In this document: positions 51,858-61,617 of the stretch, piece after piece
Numbering within the stretch: position 1 is the first letter of the stretch
How the letters are laid out: each line of letters begins with the position of its first letter
Source of the DNA: Paenibacillus luteus
GTDB taxonomy: Bacteria; Bacillota; Bacilli; Paenibacillales; Paenibacillaceae
Assembly (NCBI RefSeq): GCF_006542765.1
Contig: NZ_SKCD01000022.1
Span: 1 to 64,000, forward strand
Reading direction: 5' to 3'
Length of the DNA: 64,000 nt
The notes under the pieces: generated by a model
Seen by the model: the letters and a program-made list of their open reading frames with translations, nothing else
What the model was told of the DNA's origin: nothing
Databases searched by the model: none
Made by a program: the position numbers and the translations under genes

Positions 51858-54659
51858 CTAGCTTATCATTTCATAAGCAAAGCTATATTCCCCACTACCT
51901 ACTTCTACTGTGACTCCCGCTTCACTTTCCGTAATCAAACGAATACCATCTTCTAACTCTATATCTCGTTTACGAACTCCTGTTAATACGAGCGTAGCTG
52001 TAGTATTGGCCGGAATCTCGATGTAAACCTCGACTTTTTGTGCGTTAATGCTCCATTCTGATACAATTGTTCCATATATCGAATCGTATGAGGCCTTAGC
52101 GTAAGTGAGGCTACACTTTAAGTCCGGATGAATGATAATGTGTTTGTAACCAGCTTGGGTTTTATCTATTCCAGCAATTCTTCGATACAACCAATCTCCT
52201 ACACAACCAAATGCGTAATGATTGTATGATACATCAGTAATCTTCCCATCTGGACGAATAGCCTTCCAACTCTCCCAGATGGTCGTCGCTCCCTTCTCAA
52301 CTTCGTACAGCCACGAAGGAGCTTCCGTTTGGTAAAGTAATTGATATGCAACATCTGATCGTCCGTTATTATAAAGAACATCTAATAAGAAGGGAGTAGA
52401 AACAAAGCCTGTATCTAACCGATTCCCATTATTCTCAATTAACTGTACCAATTGATCCAATACTTTGCTGTGCACCGAATCAGGAATCATGTTCATGTGC
52501 AGCGCAAGCACGCACATGCCTTGAAAATGTGTTTTCAGCGTACCATCTCCATTAAGATACTCCTCCGAAAATGCTTTTCTAATTTTAATATTTAAATTAT
52601 TATAACGAAGTGCATCTGTTTCATGACCGATCACAGATGCGATATTAGACAATAATTTAGTAGAATGTGCAAAAAAGCTTGTAGCAACCCAGTCCTTCGT
52701 CATTTTCATGTTTTGCATGAGATCTGGTCCATCGCCTTGATCAAAGCTCGGAATGTTCCAGTCACCAAAATGTTGTCCCGTATTCCAAAGATATTTCTGA
52801 CGTTCCCGTTCTTCATCAGTCAACTGTCGACCTGCAATTTCATTTGGAATCTGCTCTGCTGCTGTCTTCTCGATATAGGAGACCCACTTGACCATCGCCT
52901 CATAATTATCCTCAAGTATGCGGGTGTCTCCATAAACTTGATAAAGGACCCAAGGAACAATGACAATCGCGTCTCCCCAACCCGCACTGGATTCAAGTCC
53001 AGCCGCTGCGGTCTCCTTCAGATAGGCACTAGGAGCTGGAACAACATTAGGAACTTGACCATCAGGGAATTGCTCAATAACAACATTGCGCAACCACCTC
53101 GTTAAGAAGGCATTCATGTCCATATTAAAAGCAGCAGTAGGGGCGTAAACCTGAATATCCCCTGTCCATCCCGCCTTTTCTCGCTGCGGACAATCCGTCG
53201 GTATAGATAACATATTTGCTTTTTGACTCCATACAATATTTTGTTGAAGTCTATCCAATCGATGATCCGAGCATGTGAATTCTCCACTTGTTCTCAAGTC
53301 CGACGAGAGAATGATGCCAGTAAAGTTTTCTTTCCTCACAATACCGGGAAAACCACTTACTTTAATAAAACGAAAACCATGATACGTGAATTTAGGTTCG
53401 AAAGTTTCTAATGTTCCACCTCTAAGAATATAAATATCTTTTTGTTCTTTATTTCGTCCTAAAATATTATTAGTAAAGTTCCCGTCTTCATTAAGCACTT
53501 CACTATGCTCTAGGACGATTTCGGTTCCACTTTGTCCATTTACGTGCATACGTACTCTGCCAGCGATGACTTGCCCAAAATCGAGGACTACTTCGCCCTT
53601 AGGAGTCATTAAAATGCGATCAATTTGAATTTCATCGATCACTCTTACCGGTTCACCATAATGTGCTACGATGTTTTCAAATCCATAGTTAACTATCTCA
53701 ACTTCATTCCAATGCGAGTCTTCAAAATCAACTTCGCTCCATCCTGCTTGTTCGAGACGAGCATCTACCATTTCCCCGATAAAAAGATCCGAGTATCTCA
53801 CGGACCCATATGAAGACTTAAAGCGTCCATCAGATACCATTAATTGTTTACTTCCATCGACGTAATCTATTTCTAACTGAAGTAACAAGCCAAGTTTATT
53901 ACCATATTGACAGCTTTCTCCGGAAAAACTGATTCTACCTGCGTACCAGCCATCCGAAAGTATAACTCCGATTGCATTGTTTCCTTCCTTAAGTAACGAG
54001 GTAACATCGTAAGTCTGATATTGTAAATAATCAGGATATGATGTGTATTCTGGCGCCAACTCAAAGTTTCCAATTTTCGAACCATTAAGTTCCAGATGAT
54101 AAATTCCATGGGCGGTAACATAAACTCGTGCACGTTGGATCTGACCATTCGCATCAAACGATCTTCGTAGAATAGGACATGGATGAAGACGCTCCGTGAT
54201 CGGCAATTCCACTTTATTCTCGTGCATATTCATGTAATCAAATGGCGCTTCTCCTGTGACCAGATTTTGCATCGGCTCAATCCATTGAGCCGACCAATCC
54301 GATGGGTGAAGCAGCCCCATCTCCCAAAACGCCATGGTGCTCCACTCGGATTCTGTACCTTGTTCATCCCATATTCTTACCTTCCACTCGTAACGAATGC
54401 GAGAAACAAGTTCGGGACCTATATAAGGGACATAAGCCGATTGATCTGTTGTAACTCTCCCACTGTCCCAATGCATAACACTATTGGAAAAAGAATCAAG
54501 AACTTTCACAACAATTTGATAAGCAGTTTGATATACGCCTTTACGTTTCGAACTTATTTTCCAACTAAATCGCGGTTTTTTCACATCGATTCCTAGAGGA
54601 TTTTCCTGCGATTCGACCAACAATTGATAAATTACTGTTTTTTCTTTAGCTTTTAGCAT
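51858..54659 (-). CDS. Alpha-L-rhamnosidase, glycoside hydrolase family 78
   Basis: The 933-residue enzyme has the GH78 layout: N-terminal beta-sandwich domains (about 1-330, starting LLVESQENPLGIDVKKPRFS), a concanavalin-like region, an (alpha/alpha)6 catalytic barrel (about 440-830) and a C-terminal beta domain. The signature PTDCPQREKAGWTGD (catalytic acid in GWTGD) and ATTIWESWK (base Glu) are present. It lacks a signal peptide, so it probably hydrolyses imported rhamnosylated oligosaccharides or glycosides in the cytoplasm. It follows the GH43 gene on the same strand in the second cluster. Confidence 0.9.
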   Translation of the reverse strand: MLKAKEKTVIYQLLVESQENPLGIDVKKPRFSWKISSKRKGVYQTAYQIVVKVLDSFSNSVMHWDSGRVTTDQSAYVPYIGPELVSRIRYEWKVRIWDEQGTESEWSTMAFWEMGLLHPSDWSAQWIEPMQNLVTGEAPFDYMNMHENKVELPITERLHPCPILRRSFDANGQIQRARVYVTAHGIYHLELNGSKIGNFELAPEYTSYPDYLQYQTYDVTSLLKEGNNAIGVILSDGWYAGRISFSGESCQYGNKLGLLLQLEIDYVDGSKQLMVSDGRFKSSYGSVRYSDLFIGEMVDARLEQAGWSEVDFEDSHWNEVEIVNYGFENIVAHYGEPVRVIDEIQIDRILMTPKGEVVLDFGQVIAGRVRMHVNGQSGTEIVLEHSEVLNEDGNFTNNILGRNKEQKDIYILRGGTLETFEPKFTYHGFRFIKVSGFPGIVRKENFTGIILSSDLRTSGEFTCSDHRLDRLQQNIVWSQKANMLSIPTDCPQREKAGWTGDIQVYAPTAAFNMDMNAFLTRWLRNVVIEQFPDGQVPNVVPAPSAYLKETAAAGLESSAGWGDAIVIVPWVLYQVYGDTRILEDNYEAMVKWVSYIEKTAAEQIPNEIAGRQLTDEERERQKYLWNTGQHFGDWNIPSFDQGDGPDLMQNMKMTKDWVATSFFAHSTKLLSNIASVIGHETDALRYNNLNIKIRKAFSEEYLNGDGTLKTHFQGMCVLALHMNMIPDSVHSKVLDQLVQLIENNGNRLDTGFVSTPFLLDVLYNNGRSDVAYQLLYQTEAPSWLYEVEKGATTIWESWKAIRPDGKITDVSYNHYAFGCVGDWLYRRIAGIDKTQAGYKHIIIHPDLKCSLTYAKASYDSIYGTIVSEWSINAQKVEVYIEIPANTTATLVLTGVRKRDIELEDGIRLITESEAGVTVEVGSGEYSFAYEMIS

Positions 54660-54810
54660 AGTTACCGAGTCTCCTCTTTACATAATCAATCCATATATAG
54701 TAATTTAGTTGTTATTTTTTTCATTGAGCTGTAAAGTCTACTGAAACATATAGATGTTCGAGAACCTCATAGAGTTATATTATACGGCCGAACCATAAAG
54801 CAGTTTAACC

Positions 54811-56226
54811 TCAGCAATCAAGCCTAAACGAAGCAAGGCTAACACTGCCGTACCCCACATATTTAAAATACAACGCCTGCACGCCATCCGGAACAGATAT
54901 AGGGGCTGAATACTCTGTCCATTCGTTCATCATTTTCACCGGAATACTGCCAAGCTCATGTCCGTTCCATGTAGTCATAACCTTAAAAGCTCCTCCCCAG
55001 CCTCCGCGAGCTTTTATTGTAATTTCCTTGACACCTCTACAATCAAAATACTTAAAGCCCGCTACTGCGCCTTCTCTCATGTTGGCTATATAGCCGATTT
55101 CTTCGTCTCCGTCCTTACCTTCCTGTGTAATCTTAGGGAAACGGCAGTCCATCCAATCACCCGGTCCTGGCATAGAGGGCTCAATATCAATACAAAATAG
55201 ATTACAAGCAAGATAGGCCGGATATTCACCATTACCAATCAGAGGCCCACAATTCGGACCACATGATGTCATCTCCACTTGAGGTATCGTTCCATCTTCA
55301 AGAATCTCAATTGGTTCCATACATCCTTGCCTGCTAAAACACGTTCCGTTTGTATGCCTATGATAAAATACATACCATTTATCCTTAATATTAACGATGC
55401 TCCCATGGTTATTGCCTCCAAAATACATTGCGAGTTCAGAAGGTTTGTAGGTGTCGATATAGCTATCATTATTGCTGATTATGGTCCCCCTATATTTAAA
55501 CCCATGAGTAGGCGATTTACTCGTTGCATAGCAGAGCTCGTGATAATTAATAGAGGAATAAATAAAGTAATAGGTGTCACCCCATTTTCTTATCGAAGAC
55601 CCTTCAAAGAACTCATGCCCTTCGAATCCGGTACCTTTACCATAAGAATCACTAGGTGCAACCACTTTCGATGATTCTGTTATGGTAATCATATCTGATG
55701 CTAAGACAGTTACCTTCGCTCCCTTTCTAGATGCATCACCTGTCATGCAGGACCCAGTGTAGAGATACACAGTGTCTCCTTCAACTAATAAAGCAGGATC
55801 GAATTGAGGTTCATCTCCCGCCTGATTTCCTAGAAGCGTACCATCCTCGTAGTGTACATCACCGTAATATTCATACTTACCTGCCGGGGTCTCACATACT
55901 GCTACAGATACAATTTGTTGTTTGTCCAAAACGTAATACAAATAATATCTTCCGTCTGGACCTTTAGCCACATCCGGGGCATAAAGGCACATTTCACCAT
56001 CTGAATTTCTTGGATCGTCTGTTTTTTTATAAATACACCCTTCATATCTCCAATCCGCCAGATCATTCACTGGCGCTGACCAGCATACATAATCGTTCAA
56101 GCAAAAAGCATATCCGTTAAATTTATCATGGGAACCATACAGATATACCCTATTGTCGAATACGTACGGTTCTCCATCAGGGATATATTCGAAAGATGGC
56201 AGATATGGATTAATTCCTTGTTGCAT
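54811..56226 (-). CDS. Glycoside hydrolase family 43 with C-terminal beta domain
   Basis: The 471-residue enzyme has a GH43 propeller (about 1-310). PDGEPYVFDNRVYLYGSHD occupies the base region, LYAPDVAKGPDGRYYLYY carries the modulator Asp, and FEGSSIRKWGDTYYFIYS carries the acid Glu. The C-terminal ~140 residues form a CBM6-like beta sandwich (ITIKARGGWGGAFKVMTTWN). No signal peptide is seen. Likely activities are arabinofuranosidase or xylosidase. The start ATG 56226 follows AAAGGAG. It comes between the binding protein and the rhamnosidase, so it belongs to the same catabolic unit. Confidence 0.85.
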   Translation of the reverse strand: MQQGINPYLPSFEYIPDGEPYVFDNRVYLYGSHDKFNGYAFCLNDYVCWSAPVNDLADWRYEGCIYKKTDDPRNSDGEMCLYAPDVAKGPDGRYYLYYVLDKQQIVSVAVCETPAGKYEYYGDVHYEDGTLLGNQAGDEPQFDPALLVEGDTVYLYTGSCMTGDASRKGAKVTVLASDMITITESSKVVAPSDSYGKGTGFEGHEFFEGSSIRKWGDTYYFIYSSINYHELCYATSKSPTHGFKYRGTIISNNDSYIDTYKPSELAMYFGGNNHGSIVNIKDKWYVFYHRHTNGTCFSRQGCMEPIEILEDGTIPQVEMTSCGPNCGPLIGNGEYPAYLACNLFCIDIEPSMPGPGDWMDCRFPKITQEGKDGDEEIGYIANMREGAVAGFKYFDCRGVKEITIKARGGWGGAFKVMTTWNGHELGSIPVKMMNEWTEYSAPISVPDGVQALYFKYVGYGSVSLASFRLDC

Positions 56227-56272
56227 ATTTATTCAACTCCTTTAATTGTCCTTCAAACAAGAAATAAACCAA

Positions 56273-56293
56273 AGGATCCCGACATGGGACCCT
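56273..56293 (-). terminator. Stem-loop after the second binding-protein gene
   Basis: AGGATCCC (56273-56280) pairs with GGGACCCT (56286-56293) with one mismatch, followed on the minus strand by TTGGTTTATTTC. It may partly terminate after the abundant lipoprotein message. Confidence 0.5.
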
Positions 56294-56310
56294 AAGCTTT
56301 ATTAATATCT

Positions 56311-57831
56311 TTATTTATTACTTACTGCCCAAGCGTCAAGTTGTTTTTGTTTCTCTGCAATTATTTTATCCATACCTGCAGCTTTCAATTGCTTATTAAA
56401 ATCCGGCACTTTAGTAGCGGGGTCAATCATACCTGTTTCCAATGCTACTTGATATTGATTCATAACATTGGTAACAGCTGCGATTTCCGTTCTGACAGGT
56501 TCAGAGTCAAAGTTAAATCCTAAAACTTTCGATTTCAAAGCGTTTTTAGTAGCCGCAGCTGCCTTTACGTGAACTTCAGGATCCTCACCCTTAAGATGAT
56601 ACGATAGTAAAGAGTTTCCAAACATCCATACTTGAGCAGGAAAGTAAGAAGAATTAGAAGCATTAACACCCTCTGGGAAGTCAATAATGTCGTCTGATAC
56701 TTTTACATAATGTTTTCCTTCGATTCCGTAGTTCAATAAATTAACCACATCTTTATCCGTATACATGAGCTCAAGTAGCATCATTGCGCGTTCCTGATTC
56801 ACCGTGTTTTTGGCCATACTCCACATAAATGAATTTATCGAACTTGTGGCAATAGGAGCAGACTTGAGATGTACAACTACGGTTTCTCTTCCGGTTGATG
56901 AATCCTCATTAAACCACGGGTCAATTAAGTTGGGATATGAAAAAGCTTTTCCTGCTTTCATAAGATGAAAACCAGTCTCCGTACTCGTAGCACTATCTTT
57001 GTCTATATAACCAGCTTGATACCATCTTCTAACGGTATTCAACAAATATGCATTTTCTTCAGTTTCAAACCAATTTACCACCTTTAATCCAGGATCTTTG
57101 TTTGAAAGTCCAGTTCCATCACCAAGCAATTCACCGTTAATACCATTAAGAACCGTAAGAATAGAGTTACTGGATTTTGCTATTGGTGTTATATTGGGTT
57201 CATTTTCTTTAATAATCTTGAAGATTGGATCCAAGTCATCTAAAGTTTTTATTTTCGAGGCATCAATCTTATATTTTTCTACCAGGTCCTTGCGCATCAA
57301 AATAGAAATATCTTGTGCCATGTTTCGAATAACCGGAATACCGTAAGTCTTACCCTTTATTTTCACAGCATTCAAAATATCGGAGCCAATCGTCGTTTCG
57401 AACGCGTCCTTGATTCCTTTCCCCTTCTTCTCCAAAAGATCATCTAACTCTACGTACAACCCTTTGGCAACATCCTGACTGTGGGTCCCGAGACCGCTAA
57501 TCATCAAATCCACTTGTTCGTTTGAGGACAACATCAACGTTTTTTGTTGACTATACGCTCCAAATCCGATTGGTACCAGTTTTACGGTCGCATTGATCTT
57601 TTCTTTCGTAATTTTGCTAATCTCGTTCTGAACCAATTCCATATCCTTCTGGTCAGTAACCATTGGGAATGCCACTACTAAATTGACCGGTTTTAAATCA
57701 CTACTTGTTTCTCCACTTTCGTTGGATGTTGTATCAGAATTCCCACTCTTACCATTGTTACATGCCGCCGTGATCACTAAAGTTAATGCCATAATTGCAA
57801 AAAGCACTGTTTTTAAAGCGTTTTTTCTCAT
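56311..57831 (-). CDS. Extracellular solute-binding lipoprotein, LplA type
   Basis: The 506-residue lipoprotein has a signal (hydrophobic 8-23) with lipobox TAAC at C24. The mature domain follows LplA/YtcQ proteins (KPVNLVVAFPMVTDQKDMEL, then IVIPGLGTHSQDVAKGLYV-like text, and C-terminal GMIDPATKVPDFNKQLKAAG). It captures a complex oligosaccharide outside the cell for the LplB/LplC-type permeases upstream. The order kinase, regulator, permeases, binding protein, enzymes is typical for Paenibacillus and Bacillus polysaccharide-use loci. Confidence 0.88.
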   Translation of the reverse strand: MRKNALKTVLFAIMALTLVITAACNNGKSGNSDTTSNESGETSSDLKPVNLVVAFPMVTDQKDMELVQNEISKITKEKINATVKLVPIGFGAYSQQKTLMLSSNEQVDLMISGLGTHSQDVAKGLYVELDDLLEKKGKGIKDAFETTIGSDILNAVKIKGKTYGIPVIRNMAQDISILMRKDLVEKYKIDASKIKTLDDLDPIFKIIKENEPNITPIAKSSNSILTVLNGINGELLGDGTGLSNKDPGLKVVNWFETEENAYLLNTVRRWYQAGYIDKDSATSTETGFHLMKAGKAFSYPNLIDPWFNEDSSTGRETVVVHLKSAPIATSSINSFMWSMAKNTVNQERAMMLLELMYTDKDVVNLLNYGIEGKHYVKVSDDIIDFPEGVNASNSSYFPAQVWMFGNSLLSYHLKGEDPEVHVKAAAATKNALKSKVLGFNFDSEPVRTEIAAVTNVMNQYQVALETGMIDPATKVPDFNKQLKAAGMDKIIAEKQKQLDAWAVSNK

Positions 57832-57962
57832 TTTAATTGCCTCCCCTTTTCATTTGATGTAACGACTTGCACTATCATCCTAACAGAGAACATGTTTTGG
57901 AACTTTCTCATATCCGACATTTCAATTTCAATTATCAGTCATTAACTGCTTCATTGAGTCCT

Positions 57963-58850
57963 CTAGCCTTTTACTGAACCAATAGTTAGACCCTTAACGA
58001 AAAACCTTTGGAAAAATGGAAATGCAATCAACAAGGGAACAATACCTATACACGCAATTGCCATACGCATTGAACCAAGCGGTAGATTAGCCACTAACTC
58101 ATCACCCTTGTTGCCCATTTGAGTTGATGACTGTAAAAATTGTATATCCTGCAATATCCTGTTCAGCAAGTTTTGTAGACTATAATAATGACTATCGGTG
58201 ATATAAATCAAACCATTGTTCCAATCATTCCAGTAGAGCAGCGTATAAAATAGTCCTATTGTTCCAAATACAGGTGTCGAAAGCGGGATGATCATTGAAT
58301 AGAAAATTTTCCATTCTTTTGCTCCATCGATCTGTGCCGATTCAATTAGTGGACGAGGTATAGACGTAGCGAAGAAAGTACGCATCAGAATAATGAAATA
58401 ACCGTTCATCAGCAAACTGGGTACGATTAATGCCCACAAAGAATTTTTGATTTCGAAAATATTAGTGTAAATCAAGTAAGTTGGTACGAGTCCGCCATTA
58501 AACAGCATTGTAAAAAAAATAAAAAAGGCCAGTGTATTTTTAAATGGCATCTCGAATCGTGAAAGTGGGTATGCTAGCATCGCTGTTAAAGCCAAACCTG
58601 TAACTGTGCCAATAATAGTGACTAAAATCGTAATACCATAAGCATTCATAATTCCTAGAGAACCATCGAATAAATAGGAGTACGCAGAGATTGAAATATC
58701 CTTTGGAAGAAATGAATAACCATTACGGATAATTTCTGAATCATCCGTCAACGAAGCTGAAAATAACAACCAAATGGGTATTAAGCAGAATACGGATAAC
58801 GAAATCATGAAAATATTAAGAATTATTTGATTTAGTTTATTTGATTTCAC
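57963..58850 (-). CDS. Carbohydrate ABC permease, LplC/YtcP type
   Basis: The 295-residue permease has six hydrophobic helices and an EAA loop (IESAQIDGAKEWKIFYSMII followed by PLSTPVF). The C-terminal FFQRFFVKGLTIGSVKG is a hallmark of the LplC/YtcP subfamily. It follows the LplB-type permease by 15 bases. The pair needs an ATPase encoded elsewhere. Confidence 0.9.
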   Translation of the reverse strand: MKSNKLNQIILNIFMISLSVFCLIPIWLLFSASLTDDSEIIRNGYSFLPKDISISAYSYLFDGSLGIMNAYGITILVTIIGTVTGLALTAMLAYPLSRFEMPFKNTLAFFIFFTMLFNGGLVPTYLIYTNIFEIKNSLWALIVPSLLMNGYFIILMRTFFATSIPRPLIESAQIDGAKEWKIFYSMIIPLSTPVFGTIGLFYTLLYWNDWNNGLIYITDSHYYSLQNLLNRILQDIQFLQSSTQMGNKGDELVANLPLGSMRMAIACIGIVPLLIAFPFFQRFFVKGLTIGSVKG

Positions 58851-58865
58851 TGTAACTACCTCCTT

Positions 58866-59885
58866 TTAGTACAATGCATTGTCTTTATTTTTTCTGCTTA
58901 CTATAGCATTAGAAACCACAACAAGAATAAAACCAACGAAGGATTGATACAGTCCGGCTGCAGAGGACATCCCAATGTCACCCATGGTCATCAACGCACG
59001 AAATACATAAGTATCGATTGTATTGGTAACCGAACTGAGTAACCCTGAGTTAAGAGGAACCTGATAAAACAAACCGAAATCCGAATAGAAGATCCGACCA
59101 ATCGCAAGCAATGTCATAATGGAGACGTAAGGCATAATAGAAGGTATTGTGATGTTCCAAATCTGCCGCCACCTGTTGGCTCCATCAATCCTTGCGGCTT
59201 CATAATATTCGTTGTCAATGCCAATTATAGCGGCAAAGTAAATAATGCAAGAGTTACCGATTCCTTTCCATAAGCTAACAAGTGTAAGAATCCACGGCCA
59301 ATATTTTGTCTCGGAATACCAAGAAATTGGGTCTATGCCTAACATTGGCAAGAGGGTGTTATTTAAAAAGCCCTTCTCAACGTCGAGGAACGCAAGCACC
59401 AGATAGGCAACAATAACCATCGAGATCAAATGCGGTAAAAGTATGAATGTTTGATACATCTTCGTCAAAAACCGCTTTCTAATCTCATTAAGAATGATTG
59501 CTGTCCCAATTCCGGCCGAAGTAGTCAGCGCTATAAAAAGAAAATTGTAAAGTATTGTATTCCTTGTAATAATGTAAGCATCCTTTGTTGCAAAGAGATA
59601 CTTGAAATTCTCAAATCCAATCCATTCACTGCCTAGTATCCCCTTAGTAAAGTTGTAGTTCTTAAAAGCGACAACTACTCCGAACATTGGCAAATAGTTG
59701 TTAATAAGCAGATAAAGTAAGCCTGGGAGGGCCATAAATACAAGCGCCCTGTACCTTTTTGCCTTTCTAAGCTCCAGAGCCAATTTTGCTGTCCATTTCA
59801 TTTTAGAGTGGTCCGCCTGGGACTTGTACGCGACTTCATTTTTCAAAGCCTTTGCCACCTTTCGTATCATTTTGATTAATTTCAT
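58866..59885 (-). CDS. Carbohydrate ABC permease, LplB type
   Basis: The 339-residue permease has six helices, the LplB-type N-terminal segment ALVFMALPGLLYLLINNYLP followed by MFGVVVAFKNYN, and EAA motif EAARIDGANRWRQIWNITIP. No clear Shine-Dalgarno precedes ATG 59885. A later start at Met29 (59801, preceding KWTAKLALELRKAKRY) is possible and would be closer to the usual family length. It is the first gene of the transporter operon, after a terminator. Confidence 0.87.
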   Translation of the reverse strand: MKLIKMIRKVAKALKNEVAYKSQADHSKMKWTAKLALELRKAKRYRALVFMALPGLLYLLINNYLPMFGVVVAFKNYNFTKGILGSEWIGFENFKYLFATKDAYIITRNTILYNFLFIALTTSAGIGTAIILNEIRKRFLTKMYQTFILLPHLISMVIVAYLVLAFLDVEKGFLNNTLLPMLGIDPISWYSETKYWPWILTLVSLWKGIGNSCIIYFAAIIGIDNEYYEAARIDGANRWRQIWNITIPSIMPYVSIMTLLAIGRIFYSDFGLFYQVPLNSGLLSSVTNTIDTYVFRALMTMGDIGMSSAAGLYQSFVGFILVVVSNAIVSRKNKDNALY

Positions 59886-59988
59886 TCTAAAGCATTACGA
59901 AAACAGCAACATTTAAATATCAGGCATTCCTCTTTTAAAATTCCGTCATTATTGATTATTAATTTAAAAATACAACCAACCAATTAAA

Positions 59989-60028
59989 AATGCCGAAGTT
60001 GGCGAGTTCCTCAGCCATCTTCGACATT
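59989..60028 (-). terminator. Terminator after the second response-regulator gene
   Basis: On the minus strand AATGTCGAAGATGGC pairs with GCCAACTTCGGCATT with two mismatches and is followed by TTTAATTGG. It separates the two-component genes from the transporter operon. Confidence 0.7.
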
Positions 60029-60041
60029 TATATTAACCATA

Positions 60042-61616
60042 TTATTCCTTATGATGATTCTTTCTATACTCCTGAGGGGTCATCAATACTTGTTTCTTAA
60101 ATATCGTCGAAAAGTAAGGGAAATTGGTGGAAAAACCGACAGCCATTGCAATGTTGGTAATCGTTATGTCTGTGTTCTTCAGCAGTTCCTTCGCCAGATT
60201 AATCCGCTCTTGCAGAATGTAATCAGTAATCGACTTGCCTGTTTCCTTTTTGAATACCTTTACAATATAATCAGGACTAAGCCCGATATAATCGGAAATA
60301 CACTGTCTGGACAAATCCTCATCGATATGAAGGGATATATATTTTTTTATTTTTTCAACGACCTTTTCATTCGCCCCCCCTTCCTTTGTATGCACAAACG
60401 CATTCTCTAGAACATCAAGCATCCATTCCTGTAAATCCTTTACGGAACGTGTTGCGACTTGTATTCGTCCTGGAGACAAATGAACGGACAGAATATCCTC
60501 GGCTCGGAAGCCCTGTTGCTGTAGGGTAGCCATAATCATCTGCAGAAAGCTCTGATAAAAGTGGGTGATCCATTTCACATCAAGACCTTCAATTCGCTTC
60601 CAAGACTCCAAAAATAACCAAGATTCTTCAATAAGCTTAGTTTTGTCATCTCGCTTATACATCTCTGACCATATATGGAAGGGAGGCATGGAGAGCTGAA
60701 ATTCCTTTCTTTTTCCGTCTTCCAGTAATATTACACGGTCAGTAAAATTGACATAACTCTTCTGGAAATTAATCAAGCTTTCAACCATATCTCGAATTTC
60801 ATGTACTAATGCGGTGGTCCCGATATAACAGGAAAGATGACAATAGAAATATTTATTACAAGCTTCGACAAAAGACTCGCAACGCGTTCTTATTCTTCTT
60901 CTTAATCGGGGAAGTTCCTCCTTCTCCCCATTCACATTCGGCATAATCACCAATATGCTTTCTTCATCGATCCACAAAAACTCTGACGAAGCATTATCTT
61001 GAATGAATGACTCCTCTAATGCATTTCTCAACGCATACTTCATAATTTGAGTATCGCGAGAGCTAAAGGACTTATCCCAATGTTGAACCCAAATGAGGAC
61101 AGGCAAAAACGACATTGATTTTGAGTAAGGGATATTTAGTTTTCGAATGACTTCCTCCATGCGACTTGGAACGGAAGGAATAGCTTGACTCAAGACATCC
61201 CTCCAGAAAGTTTCGGTCTTAATCGTTGCCGATTCCTTTTCTTTTCTGATCTTCTCGATAGCCCTGATAACGGCATCCTCCAATTCATTTTTAGGAATGG
61301 GCTTCAATAAGTACTCAAAGCTATTCAGTTGTATGGCTCTTTTGGCGTAATTAAAATTCGGGTGTGCCGTGAGAAAAATACACTCCGTTTGCGAATATGA
61401 CTCCCTCACCCACTCAACAAGCTCTAACCCATTTCCTTCTGGCATCTCGATATCACATATCAACAAATCAATCGGATGATTATCAAACACTTCTTTAGCC
61501 TGTCGTAGGTTATAGGCAACGAATACGCCCACAAAACCCAAGCGCTCCCAATTCACACTTGATTTAATTCCTTCTGCAATGAACATTTCATCGTCCACAA
61601 TCAATAGTCTATACAT
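60042..61616 (-). CDS. AraC-type response regulator (YesN-like)
   Basis: The 524-residue regulator has a receiver domain (LLIVDDE pocket; phosphoacceptor D55 in LLICDIEMPEGNG; Thr in IFLTAH), a central linker and a C-terminal AraC domain (about 425-524: CISDYIGLSPDYIVKVFKKE and ITNIAMAVGFSTNFPYFSTI). The frame stays open upstream to 61685. ATG 61616 starts MYRLLIVDDE, has GAGGAG at the right distance and lies one base after the kinase stop. It probably activates the LplB-type transporter operon next door. Confidence 0.9.
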   Translation of the reverse strand: MYRLLIVDDEMFIAEGIKSSVNWERLGFVGVFVAYNLRQAKEVFDNHPIDLLICDIEMPEGNGLELVEWVRESYSQTECIFLTAHPNFNYAKRAIQLNSFEYLLKPIPKNELEDAVIRAIEKIRKEKESATIKTETFWRDVLSQAIPSVPSRMEEVIRKLNIPYSKSMSFLPVLIWVQHWDKSFSSRDTQIMKYALRNALEESFIQDNASSEFLWIDEESILVIMPNVNGEKEELPRLRRRIRTRCESFVEACNKYFYCHLSCYIGTTALVHEIRDMVESLINFQKSYVNFTDRVILLEDGKRKEFQLSMPPFHIWSEMYKRDDKTKLIEESWLFLESWKRIEGLDVKWITHFYQSFLQMIMATLQQQGFRAEDILSVHLSPGRIQVATRSVKDLQEWMLDVLENAFVHTKEGGANEKVVEKIKKYISLHIDEDLSRQCISDYIGLSPDYIVKVFKKETGKSITDYILQERINLAKELLKNTDITITNIAMAVGFSTNFPYFSTIFKKQVLMTPQEYRKNHHKE

Positions 61617-61617
61617 T